This document shows, piece by piece, positions 27,105 through 35,263 of a stretch of DNA of 64,000 nucleotides (its first letter is position 1; each line of letters opens with the position of its first letter). The notes beneath the pieces were generated by a model. The model ran no database searches. It was not told the origin of the DNA and saw nothing but the letters and a program-made list of their open reading frames with translations. The translations under genes and the position numbers were made by a program. Source of the stretch: Amycolatopsis jiangsuensis (GTDB lineage Bacteria; Actinomycetota; Actinomycetes; Mycobacteriales; Pseudonocardiaceae); contig NZ_JACHMG010000001.1 of assembly GCF_014204865.1 (NCBI RefSeq), positions 1,860,001-1,924,000 of the forward strand, given 5' to 3'.

Positions 27105-28169
27105 TCAGCGGGAAACGCTACTTCTGACCTTCCCGCGCCGGCTGTTCGCCCTGGCCAGTTCTTCCAGCAGCGGCACCGTGCGGGACCAGCCGAGGCAGGC
27201 GTCCGTGCGGCTCAGGGCCGGGTTCGCGGGTAGCGCGGACGGGTCCTGGCGACCGTCGGCCAGGTAGGACTCGAGCATGACGCCCGCCAGAGCGTCCGTG
27301 CCCGCACGGAGTTGCGCGGCGAGGTCTGCCACCACGACGGGCTGGCGGTTGTGGTCCTTGCCGCTGTTGCCGTGGGAGGCGTCGACCACGACGCGGCGCG
27401 GCAGGCCGGCTTCGGTCAGCTCGCCGAGTGCGGCCGCGACCGAACCGGCGTCATGGTTCGGTGCCGGACCACCGCGCAGGACCAGGTGCGCATCGGGGTT
27501 CCCGGTGCTGCGCAGCGTTCTCATCCGGCCGTCGGCGCCGAGCCCGGGGAACGCGTGCGCCTGCCCGGCGGCGCGGATCGCCTCCACCGCCGGGGAAATC
27601 CGCCCGGACACGCAGTTCTTCATCCCCACCGGCATCGGCAGCCACGACGCCAGCTGCCGGTGCGGCTGGCTCGCGACGGTCCGCGCGCCGATCGCGGCCC
27701 AGCTCACCGTGTCCGCGACGTACGGCGCGAGCACCGGGTCCACGAACTCGTAGGCCAGTGGCAGCCCGGTCGCCGCAGCGGCCATCAGGAACTGCCGCCC
27801 CAGCCGCAACCCGGCCGCCAGGTCACCCTTGCCGTCCAGCGTCGGGTCGGGCAGCAGCCCGGTCCAGCCGGTGACGGTGCGCGGCTTCTCCAGGTACGCG
27901 CGCAGCACCACCACGAGATCGTCGGCGAACCGGGCGGCCGCGCCGGCGAGCAACCCGGCGTACTCCAGCGCTGCCGCCGGATCGTGCACCGAGCACGGCC
28001 CCACCACGACCAGCAGCCGCGGGTCCCGCCGGCCGAGCACGGCGGCGACCGTCTCCCGGTGCCCGCCGACGTCCGGGGACCGGCCGCCGGTCACCTCGGC
28101 CGGGCTGGGCAGCGCGTCCGGTGGATGCTGCTCACCCGGGCGCCGGACGAACGCGGCCGCGCGGCTCAC
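27105..28169 (-). CDS. 3-deoxy-7-phosphoheptulonate (DAHP) synthase, class I (AroFGH type)
   Basis: A 354-residue enzyme joining PEP and erythrose 4-phosphate, the first step of the shikimate pathway. Type I signatures are all present: VVGPCSVHD, RAYLEKPRTVTGWTG, GARTVASQPHRQLAS, GMKNCVSG, HAFPG, DASHGNSGKDHNRQP and ESYLADGRQD, including the metal-binding Cys, His, Glu and Asp. The GTG at 28169 overlaps the carrier-protein stop, making it the last gene of the iron-regulated DHB operon. A dedicated, probably feedback-insensitive copy in such clusters raises chorismate supply; housekeeping DAHP synthase in actinomycetes is usually class II, which supports a specialised role. Confidence 0.93.
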   Translation of the reverse strand: MSRAAAFVRRPGEQHPPDALPSPAEVTGGRSPDVGGHRETVAAVLGRRDPRLLVVVGPCSVHDPAAALEYAGLLAGAAARFADDLVVVLRAYLEKPRTVTGWTGLLPDPTLDGKGDLAAGLRLGRQFLMAAAATGLPLAYEFVDPVLAPYVADTVSWAAIGARTVASQPHRQLASWLPMPVGMKNCVSGRISPAVEAIRAAGQAHAFPGLGADGRMRTLRSTGNPDAHLVLRGGPAPNHDAGSVAAALGELTEAGLPRRVVVDASHGNSGKDHNRQPVVVADLAAQLRAGTDALAGVMLESYLADGRQDPSALPANPALSRTDACLGWSRTVPLLEELARANSRRGKVRSSVSR

Positions 28170-28402
28170 TCCGGCTCGCCGGCGAGCAGCCTCGTCCACC
28201 GGCACAGGCGCGGATCCTCGGCCAGATCGGCGAATTCGAGCCGCTGTGCACCCGCCGCGCGCCACTTCTCGACCAGCCCCATGATGCGCATCGAGTCGAG
28301 TCCCAGATCGGTCAGGTCGGTGTCCGGGGTCAGCTCGCCGGGTTCGCAGTCGAGCAGTTCGGCGAGATCCGCGCGGACCTGGTCGGCGCTCAGCCCGCTC
28401 AT
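28166..28402 (-). CDS. Free-standing aryl carrier protein
   Basis: A 78-residue carrier domain with the phosphopantetheine site LGLDSMRIMGL (Ser at about residue 37) and the ArCP-like tail FADLAEDPRLCRWTRLL. It corresponds to the C-terminal ArCP domain of EntB/DhbB. ATG 28402 overlaps the isochorismatase stop (ATGA), and the stop overlaps the DAHP synthase start. The adenylating enzyme two genes upstream should load 2,3-dihydroxybenzoate onto it. Having it as a separate gene rather than fused to isochorismatase is the notable point. Confidence 0.9.
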   Translation of the reverse strand: MSGLSADQVRADLAELLDCEPGELTPDTDLTDLGLDSMRIMGLVEKWRAAGAQRLEFADLAEDPRLCRWTRLLAGEPE

Positions 28403-29064
28403 CGGGTCGCTCCCGCGGCGACCGGCGCCAGCGCGGCCAGTGCCCCGGCAGCGGTGGTGACGACTCCGCAGCGCTGCGCGACGTACTCGCACGCCTGGTC
28501 GTGCCGCGCCCGGTCGAAGTCCGCGACCGCGTCGGCCACGAAGAACGGCCGGATGTCGCGCATGAACGCCTCGACCGCGGTGGCCTGGCAGCCGATGTGC
28601 GCGTACACGCCGGTGATCAGCAGCTGGTCACGGCCCGCCGAAGCCAGCTGCTCCCGGAAAGTGCTGCGCTGGAAAGCGCTGTAGCGCCATTTGGTGAGCA
28701 CGGTGTCGCCCGGCTGCGGCGTCAGCTCGGGGACCACGTCCGCGGCCGCCGGGTCGTCGTCGATCACCGCGCCGATGCCCTCGCCCCAGAATTCGGTGAG
28801 CAGGCCACGATCGGCGACGGCCTGACGTCCCGGCTGCGCGGTGTAGAACACCGGCACCCCCGCGGTCCGCGCCGCCTCGGTGAGCGCGGCGATGTTGGCC
28901 ACCATTTCCGGGATCGGAGCGCCCGCGTAAGGCGCGAGGAAGTACCGCTGCACGTCGTGCACGAGCAGCGCCAGCCGCGCCGGGTCGGGCTGCCAGCCCA
29001 CCCGCCCGGCGGGCAGTTCTCCGGTACCGGGCAACGGGTACGGCCGGATCTTCGGCAGGGACAC
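28399..29064 (-). CDS. Isochorismatase (EntB/DhbB N-domain or PhzD type)
   Basis: A 221-residue hydrolase that turns isochorismate into 2,3-dihydro-2,3-dihydroxybenzoate plus pyruvate. It contains ALLVHDVQRYFLAPY with the catalytic Asp, VFYTAQPG, VLTKWRYSAF with the catalytic Lys, and LLITGVYAHIGCQATAVEA, all in the family order. The GTG at 29064 lies 3 bases from the dhbE stop with a GAGAGGTGAGG ribosome site inside that gene's end. It lacks the C-terminal carrier domain of EntB, which is supplied by the next gene with a 4-base overlap. Confidence 0.94.
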   Translation of the reverse strand: MSLPKIRPYPLPGTGELPAGRVGWQPDPARLALLVHDVQRYFLAPYAGAPIPEMVANIAALTEAARTAGVPVFYTAQPGRQAVADRGLLTEFWGEGIGAVIDDDPAAADVVPELTPQPGDTVLTKWRYSAFQRSTFREQLASAGRDQLLITGVYAHIGCQATAVEAFMRDIRPFFVADAVADFDRARHDQACEYVAQRCGVVTTAAGALAALAPVAAGATR

Positions 29065-29067
29065 GCC

Positions 29068-30687
29068 TCACCTCTCCTTCGCCAGGGCGGTCAGCGCCGC
29101 CCGCAGTTCACGTTTGCTGGTCTTGCCGACGCCGGTGGCCGGGAACTGCTCGACCACCTGCACCAGATCGGGCACCTTGAACGCGGCCACCCCGCGTTCG
29201 CGCACGAACCGGCGCAACTGGGCGGCGGTCGGTGCCGCGCCCTCGACCGGCACGACGTAGGCGCACGTGCGCTCGCCCAGATATTCGTCGGGTACCGCGA
29301 CCACGGCCGCGTCCAGGACGCCGGCGTGCGCCATCAGATGGTTCTCCACCTCTTCCGCGGCGACCTTCTCGCCACCGCGGTTGATCTGCTCCTTCGCCCG
29401 CCCGACGACCTCGAGGTGGCCGGACTGCCGGCGCCGCACCAGATCCCCGGTGCGGTAGAAGCCGTCCGGGGTGAACGCGGTGGCGTTGTGATCGTCCGCG
29501 CGATAATAGCCGCGGATCGTGTACGGACCGCGGGTCAGCAACGCACCGACCTCGCCCGGCGAGACTTCGTCCGACGAGCCCGCCCGCGGATCGTCCGGAT
29601 TCACCACGCGAACCTCGTCGTCCGGCGAGATGGGGCGGCCCTGGGTACCGAGCACGAGCTCGGCCGGATCGTCCAGCCGCGTGTAGCAGACCAAGCCCTC
29701 GGCCATGCCGAACACCTGCTGCAGCCGGCAGCCGAGCGCCGGCCCGATGCGTTCGGCCAGCTCCCGGCCGCACTTCGCCCCGCCGACCAGCAGAACGTCC
29801 ACAGAGGACAGATCATGGGTGGTGCGGGCGGCCGCCTGCACCCAGGCCGCGGCCAGCGGCGGCACCACCCCACTGATCGTGACCCGCTCGGCCTCGATCA
29901 GCCGGAACGCGGTGTCGGCGTCCGGACGCGGCGCCAGCACGGTGGCCGCGCCCGCGTGCACCGCGCCGAGCACCCCCGGCGAACTGAGCGGGAAGTTGTG
30001 CGCAACCGGCAGCGCCGCGAGGTACACGCTCTCCGGCCGTAGCGCACAGATCCGGGCACTTTCCCTTACGCTGTAGAGATAATCGTCGTGGGTACGCGGA
30101 ATCAGTTTCGGCAGACCGGTGCTACCGCCGGACAGTTGCAGGAAAGCGACGCCCGCCGGATCGGGGTCGGGCAGCTCGCGAGGCGCCGCCGACGCCAGCT
30201 GCGTGAATTCCTCCGTACCCACCGCGAACACCGCACGCACCGATTCGACGTCTCGCGCCACCGCGCGAGCGACCCCCGCGTACCCGTGTCCGCCGTGCTC
30301 CTCGACGGTGATGATCGCCGAAGCTTCGCTCTGGCTCGCGAAATGCCGCAGCTCGCTGTGCCGGTGGGCGGGCAGCGCGAACACCGGCAGTACCCCGGCC
30401 CGCCACAGCCCGAACACCACGGACAGAAACTCCGGAATGTTCGGCAACTGCACGACAACCCGTTCCCCGGAACGGATTCCGGCCTCGATGAGGCCGGCTG
30501 CGATCCGATGCGCACGCTCGTCGAGACCGGCGAACGTCCAGCGCTCGTGCTCGCCCACCACCGCGGTGCGTCCGGCGTGAGCCTCGGTGACCGAAGTGAG
30601 CAGCGCGCCGAAAGTCTGTCCCCGCCAATAGCCCCAGGCGCGATACCGCGCGGCCGTCTCGGACGGCCAGGGAGTGTGGTCCTTCAC
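29068..30687 (-). CDS. dhbE: 2,3-dihydroxybenzoate-AMP ligase
   Basis: A 539-residue adenylating enzyme. Motifs: P-loop [20 protein letters not shown]5 [16 protein letters not shown]7 [10 protein letters not shown]8 [18 protein letters not shown], and A10 [13 protein letters not shown] with the catalytic Lys. The aryl-acid pocket stretch [12 protein letters not shown], with the Asn characteristic of DHB/salicylate activators, is present. The GTG at 30687 overlaps the isochorismate synthase stop. It would form DHB-AMP and transfer DHB to the aryl carrier protein encoded downstream. DHB rather than salicylate is expected because a DHB dehydrogenase gene is also present. Confidence 0.95.
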   Translation of the reverse strand: MKDHTPWPSETAARYRAWGYWRGQTFGALLTSVTEAHAGRTAVVGEHERWTFAGLDERAHRIAAGLIEAGIRSGERVVVQLPNIPEFLSVVFGLWRAGVLPVFALPAHRHSELRHFASQSEASAIITVEEHGGHGYAGVARAVARDVESVRAVFAVGTEEFTQLASAAPRELPDPDPAGVAFLQLSGGSTGLPKLIPRTHDDYLYSVRESARICALRPESVYLAALPVAHNFPLSSPGVLGAVHAGAATVLAPRPDADTAFRLIEAERVTISGVVPPLAAAWVQAAARTTHDLSSVDVLLVGGAKCGRELAERIGPALGCRLQQVFGMAEGLVCYTRLDDPAELVLGTQGRPISPDDEVRVVNPDDPRAGSSDEVSPGEVGALLTRGPYTIRGYYRADDHNATAFTPDGFYRTGDLVRRRQSGHLEVVGRAKEQINRGGEKVAAEEVENHLMAHAGVLDAAVVAVPDEYLGERTCAYVVPVEGAAPTAAQLRRFVRERGVAAFKVPDLVQVVEQFPATGVGKTSKRELRAALTALAKER

Positions 30688-31880
30688 GCTGCTTCCTCCG
30701 CGTCGAGCGCACGAAGCAGCGTCCGGAACTTCGCGCTCGTCTCGGCCAGCTCGGCTTCGGGGTCGGAACCCTCGACCACCCCGGCACCGGCGAACAGCCG
30801 CACCCCGCGACCGCTGACCTCCGCGCACCGGATGGTCACGACCCACTCGCCGTCGCCGTCCGCGCCGGTCCAGCCGACGAGACCCGAGTAATAGCCCCGG
30901 TCCTCCGGTTCGAGGCGGGCGATCGTGTCCCGCGCGAGCGGCGCCGGGACTCCGCAGACCGCGGGTGTCGGGTGCAGCGCCTCGGCCAGCGCGAGGGCGG
31001 ACGGCCCGCCGGCACCGGTCCGTCCGGTGACACGGGTGGACAGATGCCACATCGTCGGCGTGCCGATCACCTCCGGTTCGGCGGGCACCTCGAGGTCCGT
31101 GCAGAACCGGCCCAGCACTTCGGCGACCTGAGCGACCACGTGCGCGTGTTCGGCACGGTCCTTTCCGGACGCGAGCAGCTCGGCGATCCGGCGCTCGTCC
31201 TCGACCGCGTCACCGGCACGCGGACGGGAGCCTGCCAGCGGGTTGGCGCTCACCACCTGACCGCGGCGGGAAACCAGCAGCTCCGGGCTCGCGCCCACCA
31301 GGGTGCGCGGCGCGTCGTCGCCGTCCCCGGTGACGTCTGCGGCGAACGCGTGCGCGGCCGGGTCCGCCCGCACGAGCCGGGTCAGCAGCCGGGGTACGGA
31401 AACCGGCTCCGCGGCGGTGAGTTCGAGCGACCGGGCGAGCACGACCTTGCGCAGCGCGCCGTCACCGATCAGCTCCAGCGCACGGCGGACCCCGGTGGTG
31501 TAGACCTCTGGCGCCGGCCTCGGCACGACCGACCAGCCTCCGCCGGCGACGGGTTCTTCCCCGCCCCGCGGGCCGTCCGTCCCGGGCGCGCCGGCCCACC
31601 GCACCACCGCAGGGACGACCAACGAGGCGGGTGCGTCAGGCCGGAACCCGATCGCCCCCACCACGATCGGGTCCTCGGCTCCGGCGAGCACGGCTTCGTC
31701 GAGCGCCTCCGCCGCCGCTTCCCCACGACCGGCGGCACCGGTGCGGACCCGCGTGCGCACCCCGTCCGCGAGCAGCGCGCCCCGGGGAGACGAGTAGTAG
31801 AAGGACCCCGGCAGGTACGCGGCCAGCACATCAGCCGCGCCGTGCACCGACCGCGGACGAACCCGAACAGGTGAGGGCAC
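30684..31880 (-). CDS. dhbC: Isochorismate synthase
   Basis: A 398-residue chorismate-utilising enzyme (EntC/DhbC). Conserved blocks: [33 protein letters not shown] (in pieces), [38 protein letters not shown], and [16 protein letters not shown] with the Mg-binding Glu. It is the first gene of the dhbC-E-isochorismatase-ArCP-DAHP synthase operon. The GTG at 31880 lies 75 bases downstream of a near-perfect iron box, so transcription should rise when iron is scarce. Confidence 0.94.
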   Translation of the reverse strand: MPSPVRVRPRSVHGAADVLAAYLPGSFYYSSPRGALLADGVRTRVRTGAAGRGEAAAEALDEAVLAGAEDPIVVGAIGFRPDAPASLVVPAVVRWAGAPGTDGPRGGEEPVAGGGWSVVPRPAPEVYTTGVRRALELIGDGALRKVVLARSLELTAAEPVSVPRLLTRLVRADPAAHAFAADVTGDGDDAPRTLVGASPELLVSRRGQVVSANPLAGSRPRAGDAVEDERRIAELLASGKDRAEHAHVVAQVAEVLGRFCTDLEVPAEPEVIGTPTMWHLSTRVTGRTGAGGPSALALAEALHPTPAVCGVPAPLARDTIARLEPEDRGYYSGLVGWTGADGDGEWVVTIRCAEVSGRGVRLFAGAGVVEGSDPEAELAETSAKFRTLLRALDAEEAA

Positions 31881-32256
31881 GTGTGTTCCCTTTCCGAACG
31901 CGCCGGCGACCGGGTCACCCGCCCCGCGGCGCCTGTTGGACTTGTCGGCCAGACCTTCGGTTAGCCTAACCTAATCCACCTTAACGTGACGAAGGCGAAA
32001 GGAAAACCCGCCGAACGCGTCAGCGATCTCACGCCGGGCCCGCGGCGAACCGAACGCCGTCCGGACGGATTCCGGCCATCGAGGGCACGCGGCGCCGGTG
32101 CCGGCCCGCATTCGGACGCCGTCCCGTGCCCGGCCTCGCATCCCGACGCCATCGCTACGCCACTCGTCCCGGGTCCGGCCATCGTCACCACGCCACTCGC
32201 CGCCCATTTCGGACGCCGTCGCACATCCGGCCACGGATTCCCCGGTGTGCCGGGAC
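31881..32256. other. Intergenic region between dhbC and dhbA
   Basis: A 376-base spacer. Its dhbC-proximal end holds the iron box. The rest contains several degenerate copies of CGGACGCCGTC and CCGGCCATCG but no credible gene on either strand; open frames here lack ribosome sites and recognisable products. Confidence 0.6.
31956..31974 (-). promoter_or_regulatory. IdeR/DmdR iron box upstream of dhbC
   Basis: On the minus strand the site reads TTAGGTTAGGCTAACCGAA, matching the actinobacterial iron-box consensus TTAGGTTAGGCTAACCTAA at 18 of 19 positions. DtxR-family repressors bind this with Fe(II). It overlaps the expected promoter of dhbC. Confidence 0.93.
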
Positions 32257-33030
32257 TCATGCGCGCAGGGTGGCGCCGCCGTCGACGTAGAGGTTTTGCA
32301 TGGTGATGTGGCGGGCCCGATCGGAGGCCAGGAACAGCACGGCGTCGGCGATGTCGGCCGGGTCGGCGATCCGGCCGAGCGGGATGCCGGCGCGGAACTG
32401 CTCCGGGTTGCCCGCGATCACCTGCGCGGGACCGTTTTCGTCTGTCCACAACAGACGTTGCATGGCGGTGTCGGTGGAACCGGGCGACACGATGTTGCAC
32501 CGGACCCCCGAACCGGCCAGCTCCAGCCCCAGACAGCGGGACAGCATGGTGGCGGCCGCCTTCGACGCGGCGTAGGCGGCCATGCCCGACCGGGGGACGC
32601 CGGCGGCGTTCGAACCGACCGTGACAAGGGAACCGCTCCCCCGCGGGCGCATCCGGCGGGCCATCTCGCGCAGCACCGTGAACACGCCGGTGGCGTTGAC
32701 CGCGAACGTGTCCGCCCAGTCCTCGTCGCTCGTGTCGCACACCGCGCCCGGTCGCAGGATCCCGGCGACCGACACTCCGACACCGATCGGCCCGAGCCGC
32801 TGCTCGACGTCCTCGACCACCCGGGCCACCGCGGCGGGATCCCGCACGTCGGCCGCGAACGGCGTGATCCGCCCGTCCTCGGTGACCGAGCGCAACCCGT
32901 CCTCGTCGACGTCCACCGCGGCGACGACCGCCCCGGCTTCCGCGAGCGCCGCCGCCACCGCCGCGCCGATCCCGCGCGCGGCCCCGGTGACCAGCGCGAC
33001 CCGGCCGTCGATCCCCACCTCTGCGACCAC
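32257..33030 (-). CDS. dhbA: 2,3-dihydro-2,3-dihydroxybenzoate dehydrogenase
   Basis: A 257-residue short-chain dehydrogenase. The NAD-binding TGAARGIG is at residues 15-22, NxxG-type ALSVAGILRPG follows, and the catalytic set is S (TVGSNAAGVPR), Y and K (YAASK). C-terminal GRIADPADIADAVLFLASD and NLYVDGGATL are typical of EntA/DhbA. It oxidises the isochorismatase product to 2,3-dihydroxybenzoate. The GTG at 33030 is only 24 bases from its own iron box; it is separated from dhbC by 376 bases, so it is likely a separate iron-regulated transcript on the same strand. Confidence 0.9.
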   Translation of the reverse strand: MVAEVGIDGRVALVTGAARGIGAAVAAALAEAGAVVAAVDVDEDGLRSVTEDGRITPFAADVRDPAAVARVVEDVEQRLGPIGVGVSVAGILRPGAVCDTSDEDWADTFAVNATGVFTVLREMARRMRPRGSGSLVTVGSNAAGVPRSGMAAYAASKAAATMLSRCLGLELAGSGVRCNIVSPGSTDTAMQRLLWTDENGPAQVIAGNPEQFRAGIPLGRIADPADIADAVLFLASDRARHITMQNLYVDGGATLRA

Positions 33031-33053
33031 CGCACCTCCCGCCTCTCCGTCAT

Positions 33054-33072
33054 GGTTTAGGCAAGCCTAACC
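33054..33072 (-). promoter_or_regulatory. IdeR/DmdR iron box upstream of dhbA
   Basis: Minus strand GGTTAGGCTTGCCTAAACC has the symmetric core TTAGGC-TT-GCCTAA, a good DtxR/IdeR site, 24 bases before the dhbA start. Together with the site before dhbC it places the whole DHB pathway under iron control. Confidence 0.88.
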
Positions 33073-33191
33073 TTCAGGCGGATGGCGGGCGTCGTGATCC
33101 CTGCCACCAGCTCAAGAGAGGAAGTCCGCACAAGCGCGCCAGACAAGAGACCAGCGAGCGACACAGCAGACGCGGCGGAGCAGCACGCGAG

Positions 33192-33770
33192 CTACATCGC
33201 GCTGTCGGTTTCCTCCTGCGCGCGCAGCAGGTCCTCGCGGGCGCGGGAGACGCGCGAGCGGACCGTGCCGACCGGGCAGCCGCACACCTCGGCCGCCTCG
33301 GCGTAGGACAGGCCGAGGAACTGGGTCAGCACCAGTGCTTCGCGCCGGTCGTCGTCGAGGGTGCCCAGCAGCAGACCGAGTTCGACCAGCTCCTCGAAAC
33401 CGGCGGACCGGCTGCGGGCGGACTGTTCCTCGGCGACGTGCTGCCAGTCGGCGGTGGCCGATTCGCGCGGGCGCGCCGAGCGGGCCCGGATCCGGTCCAC
33501 GACCACCCGCCGGGCGATCGAGAGCAGCCAGGTGCGCGACGAGGACCGGCCGGCGAAGCGTGGCAGGGACCCGAACGCCCGCAGGTAGGTCTCCTGGGTC
33601 AGGTCGTCGGCCTCGGCCGGGCTGGTGCGGTGGGCGAGGAACCGCCACACGTCCGCCTGGGTCTCCAGGACCCAGCGTTCCAGCGCGACGCGGTCGCCGC
33701 GGCCACCGGCGAGCGCGAGCGCGGTGATCCGCTCGTCGTCGTTGCCGCGGCCGGTGGACACCCCTGTCAC
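33192..33770 (-). CDS. ECF sigma factor (SigC-like)
   Basis: A 192-residue sigma factor of the extracytoplasmic-function class. Region 2 is DVWRFLAHRTSPAEADDLTQ and ETYLRAFGSLPRFAG; region 4 is LTQFLGLSYAEAAEVCGCPV with GTVRSRVSRAREDL. GTG 33770 is used; GTG 33761 is an alternative. It is divergent from a zinc-finger anti-sigma gene 91 bases away, an unusual head-to-head layout. The neighbouring membrane genes (DUF5134, PepSY) and Met/His-rich segments point to metal, probably copper, sensing. Membership of the SigC-like group is a judgement from overall sequence. Confidence 0.88.
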   Translation of the reverse strand: MTGVSTGRGNDDERITALALAGGRGDRVALERWVLETQADVWRFLAHRTSPAEADDLTQETYLRAFGSLPRFAGRSSSRTWLLSIARRVVVDRIRARSARPRESATADWQHVAEEQSARSRSAGFEELVELGLLLGTLDDDRREALVLTQFLGLSYAEAAEVCGCPVGTVRSRVSRAREDLLRAQEETDSAM

Positions 33771-33861
33771 GCTAGTACACCACCGGCCGCGCCGGGTGCG
33801 CGGGCGGCTGCGCTGGGCAAACCGCGGGGGCCCCGGAACTCCGGCGGGCCGCGGGGCGACT

Positions 33862-34608
33862 ATGGAAGACGTGAGCTGTGAAATCTTCCGCGAAGCCCTG
33901 TCGGCGCGGCTCGACGGCGAGGCGGGGCCGCTGCCCGAGGACCAGGTCGACGCCCACCTGGCGAGCTGTGCCGCGTGCCGGAGCTGGTACGAGCGCAGTG
34001 CGACGCTGCGCCGATCGATGCTGGTGCGTGCGGCACCACCGGTACCCGACCTGACCGCGCGGATCATGGCGGAGACGCCGGCCCCGCCGCGGGAGAAGTG
34101 GGCGCTGCGGGTCGCGCTGGCGCTGGTCGGGCTGGTGCAGTGCGGGCTGGCTTTCGCACAGCTGCTCGGTATGGACCCCGGGATGCACGACGCGCACAGC
34201 GGGTTCATGGAGGGGCATCTGCTCAACGAGAGCGCGGCGTGGAACCTCGCGGTGGGCGTGGGCCTGCTGTGGGCGGCGCTGCGCACCCGCGCCGCGTCCG
34301 GTCTGCTGCCGATGATCACCGGGTTCGTCGTGGTGCTGGCCGTCCTCACCACCGGCGATCTCCTCGGCGACCGCGTCACGGCCGCGCGGGTGCTGTCGCA
34401 CACCTTCCTGGTGGTCGGTCTGGTGCTGCTCTTCGCCGTGCACCGGCAGCACCGCGCGCGGCATCGCCCCGGCCCGGACCTCGCCGACGCCGTGGACAGC
34501 GGGGAGGAAACCACTGTGCGGTACCACGGTGCCCTCGCACTGGCCCGTCCGCACGGGAAGCACGGCCGGGACACGGAACGACCCACCGGACGGCGCAGGG
34601 CGGCCTGA
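33862..34608 (+). CDS. Zinc-finger anti-sigma factor with Met/His-rich outer loop
   Basis: A 248-residue membrane protein. The cytoplasmic N-domain carries the ZAS motif H32-x3-C36-x2-C39 (DAHLASCAACRSW), which binds zinc and grips an ECF sigma factor. Four helices follow, the first at about residues 80-102. The loop after helix 1, outside the cell by this topology, reads GMDPGMHDAHSGFMEGHLL with three Met and three His, a plausible Cu(I) or other soft-metal site. A further His-rich tail lies in the C-terminal cytoplasmic end. It is divergent from the sigma gene at 33770. Regulation of that sigma by metal binding is inference. Confidence 0.85.
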   Translation: MEDVSCEIFREALSARLDGEAGPLPEDQVDAHLASCAACRSWYERSATLRRSMLVRAAPPVPDLTARIMAETPAPPREKWALRVALALVGLVQCGLAFAQLLGMDPGMHDAHSGFMEGHLLNESAAWNLAVGVGLLWAALRTRAASGLLPMITGFVVVLAVLTTGDLLGDRVTAARVLSHTFLVVGLVLLFAVHRQHRARHRPGPDLADAVDSGEETTVRYHGALALARPHGKHGRDTERPTGRRRAA

Positions 34609-34654
34609 CCCGGCGCCGCGCGTGGTCGGACCATCGGCAGCGTCCTCAGCGTGG

Positions 34655-35263
34655 TCAGACCATCGTCAGCGTCATCACCGCCATGCCGAGGCTCATCACG
34701 CCTTCCGTCGCGAGCCCGGCAGTGCGCCGGCCCGGACGCTGCTCACCGCGGGCACGGTCGATCGCACGGGACAGCCACACCAGCCCGGCGGCCACGAAGA
34801 ACACCGTGAGCGCCACCGCAACCACCACGACGTGCCCCGGGGCGTGCCCGGTCATCGTCATCCCCGAACCCATGTCCATCCCGGCGTGCTCACCGCCGGT
34901 CATGGGCCCCGTCATCCCCGTCATACCAGTCATTCCCGCCATCGCCAGCGGCATCGCGAAGACCATCCACGCCATCCCGGCCATCATCAGGGTGTGGTGG
35001 GTCCGGGCGAACCAGCCGTGTCCGCCGGTGGTCACGGCGAACCACACCGCCGCAGCGGTGAACAGGACGATCTGCGGCAGCCGCGCGAAATCCATCGTCG
35101 CCGGCCACGCCATCGTCACCATCCCGGCGCACATCAGCGCGTGCAGCCCCTCCGACACCCGGCCGCTGAAGCGTGTCCGGCGTGCACAGCGGTACAGGCA
35201 GAAAGCCGCGGCCGCGGCGAAGAGGAGGGTGAGGATCCAGCGCAGCCCGAGGTCGGTGATCAC
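34655..35263 (-). CDS. DUF5134 Met/His-rich membrane protein
   Basis: A 202-residue protein with about six helices. Between helices 4 and 5 (residues about 110-145) is a loop of repeated MTGMTGM and then GGEHAGMDMGSGMTMTGH, with about a dozen Met and two His, a typical extracytoplasmic copper-binding stretch. Other spans hold HALMCAGMVTMAW and HHTLMMAGMAWMVF. DUF5134 proteins are actinobacterial and often near copper genes. The GTG at 35263 overlaps the PepSY stop (GTGA). A role in copper uptake or storage is inferred. Confidence 0.82.
   Translation of the reverse strand: MITDLGLRWILTLLFAAAAAFCLYRCARRTRFSGRVSEGLHALMCAGMVTMAWPATMDFARLPQIVLFTAAAVWFAVTTGGHGWFARTHHTLMMAGMAWMVFAMPLAMAGMTGMTGMTGPMTGGEHAGMDMGSGMTMTGHAPGHVVVVAVALTVFFVAAGLVWLSRAIDRARGEQRPGRRTAGLATEGVMSLGMAVMTLTMV

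Noticed and set aside
33771..34634. Extension of the ECF sigma frame upstream to 34634
   Set aside because: It would cover the divergent anti-sigma gene, and the added sequence has no sigma-factor features.
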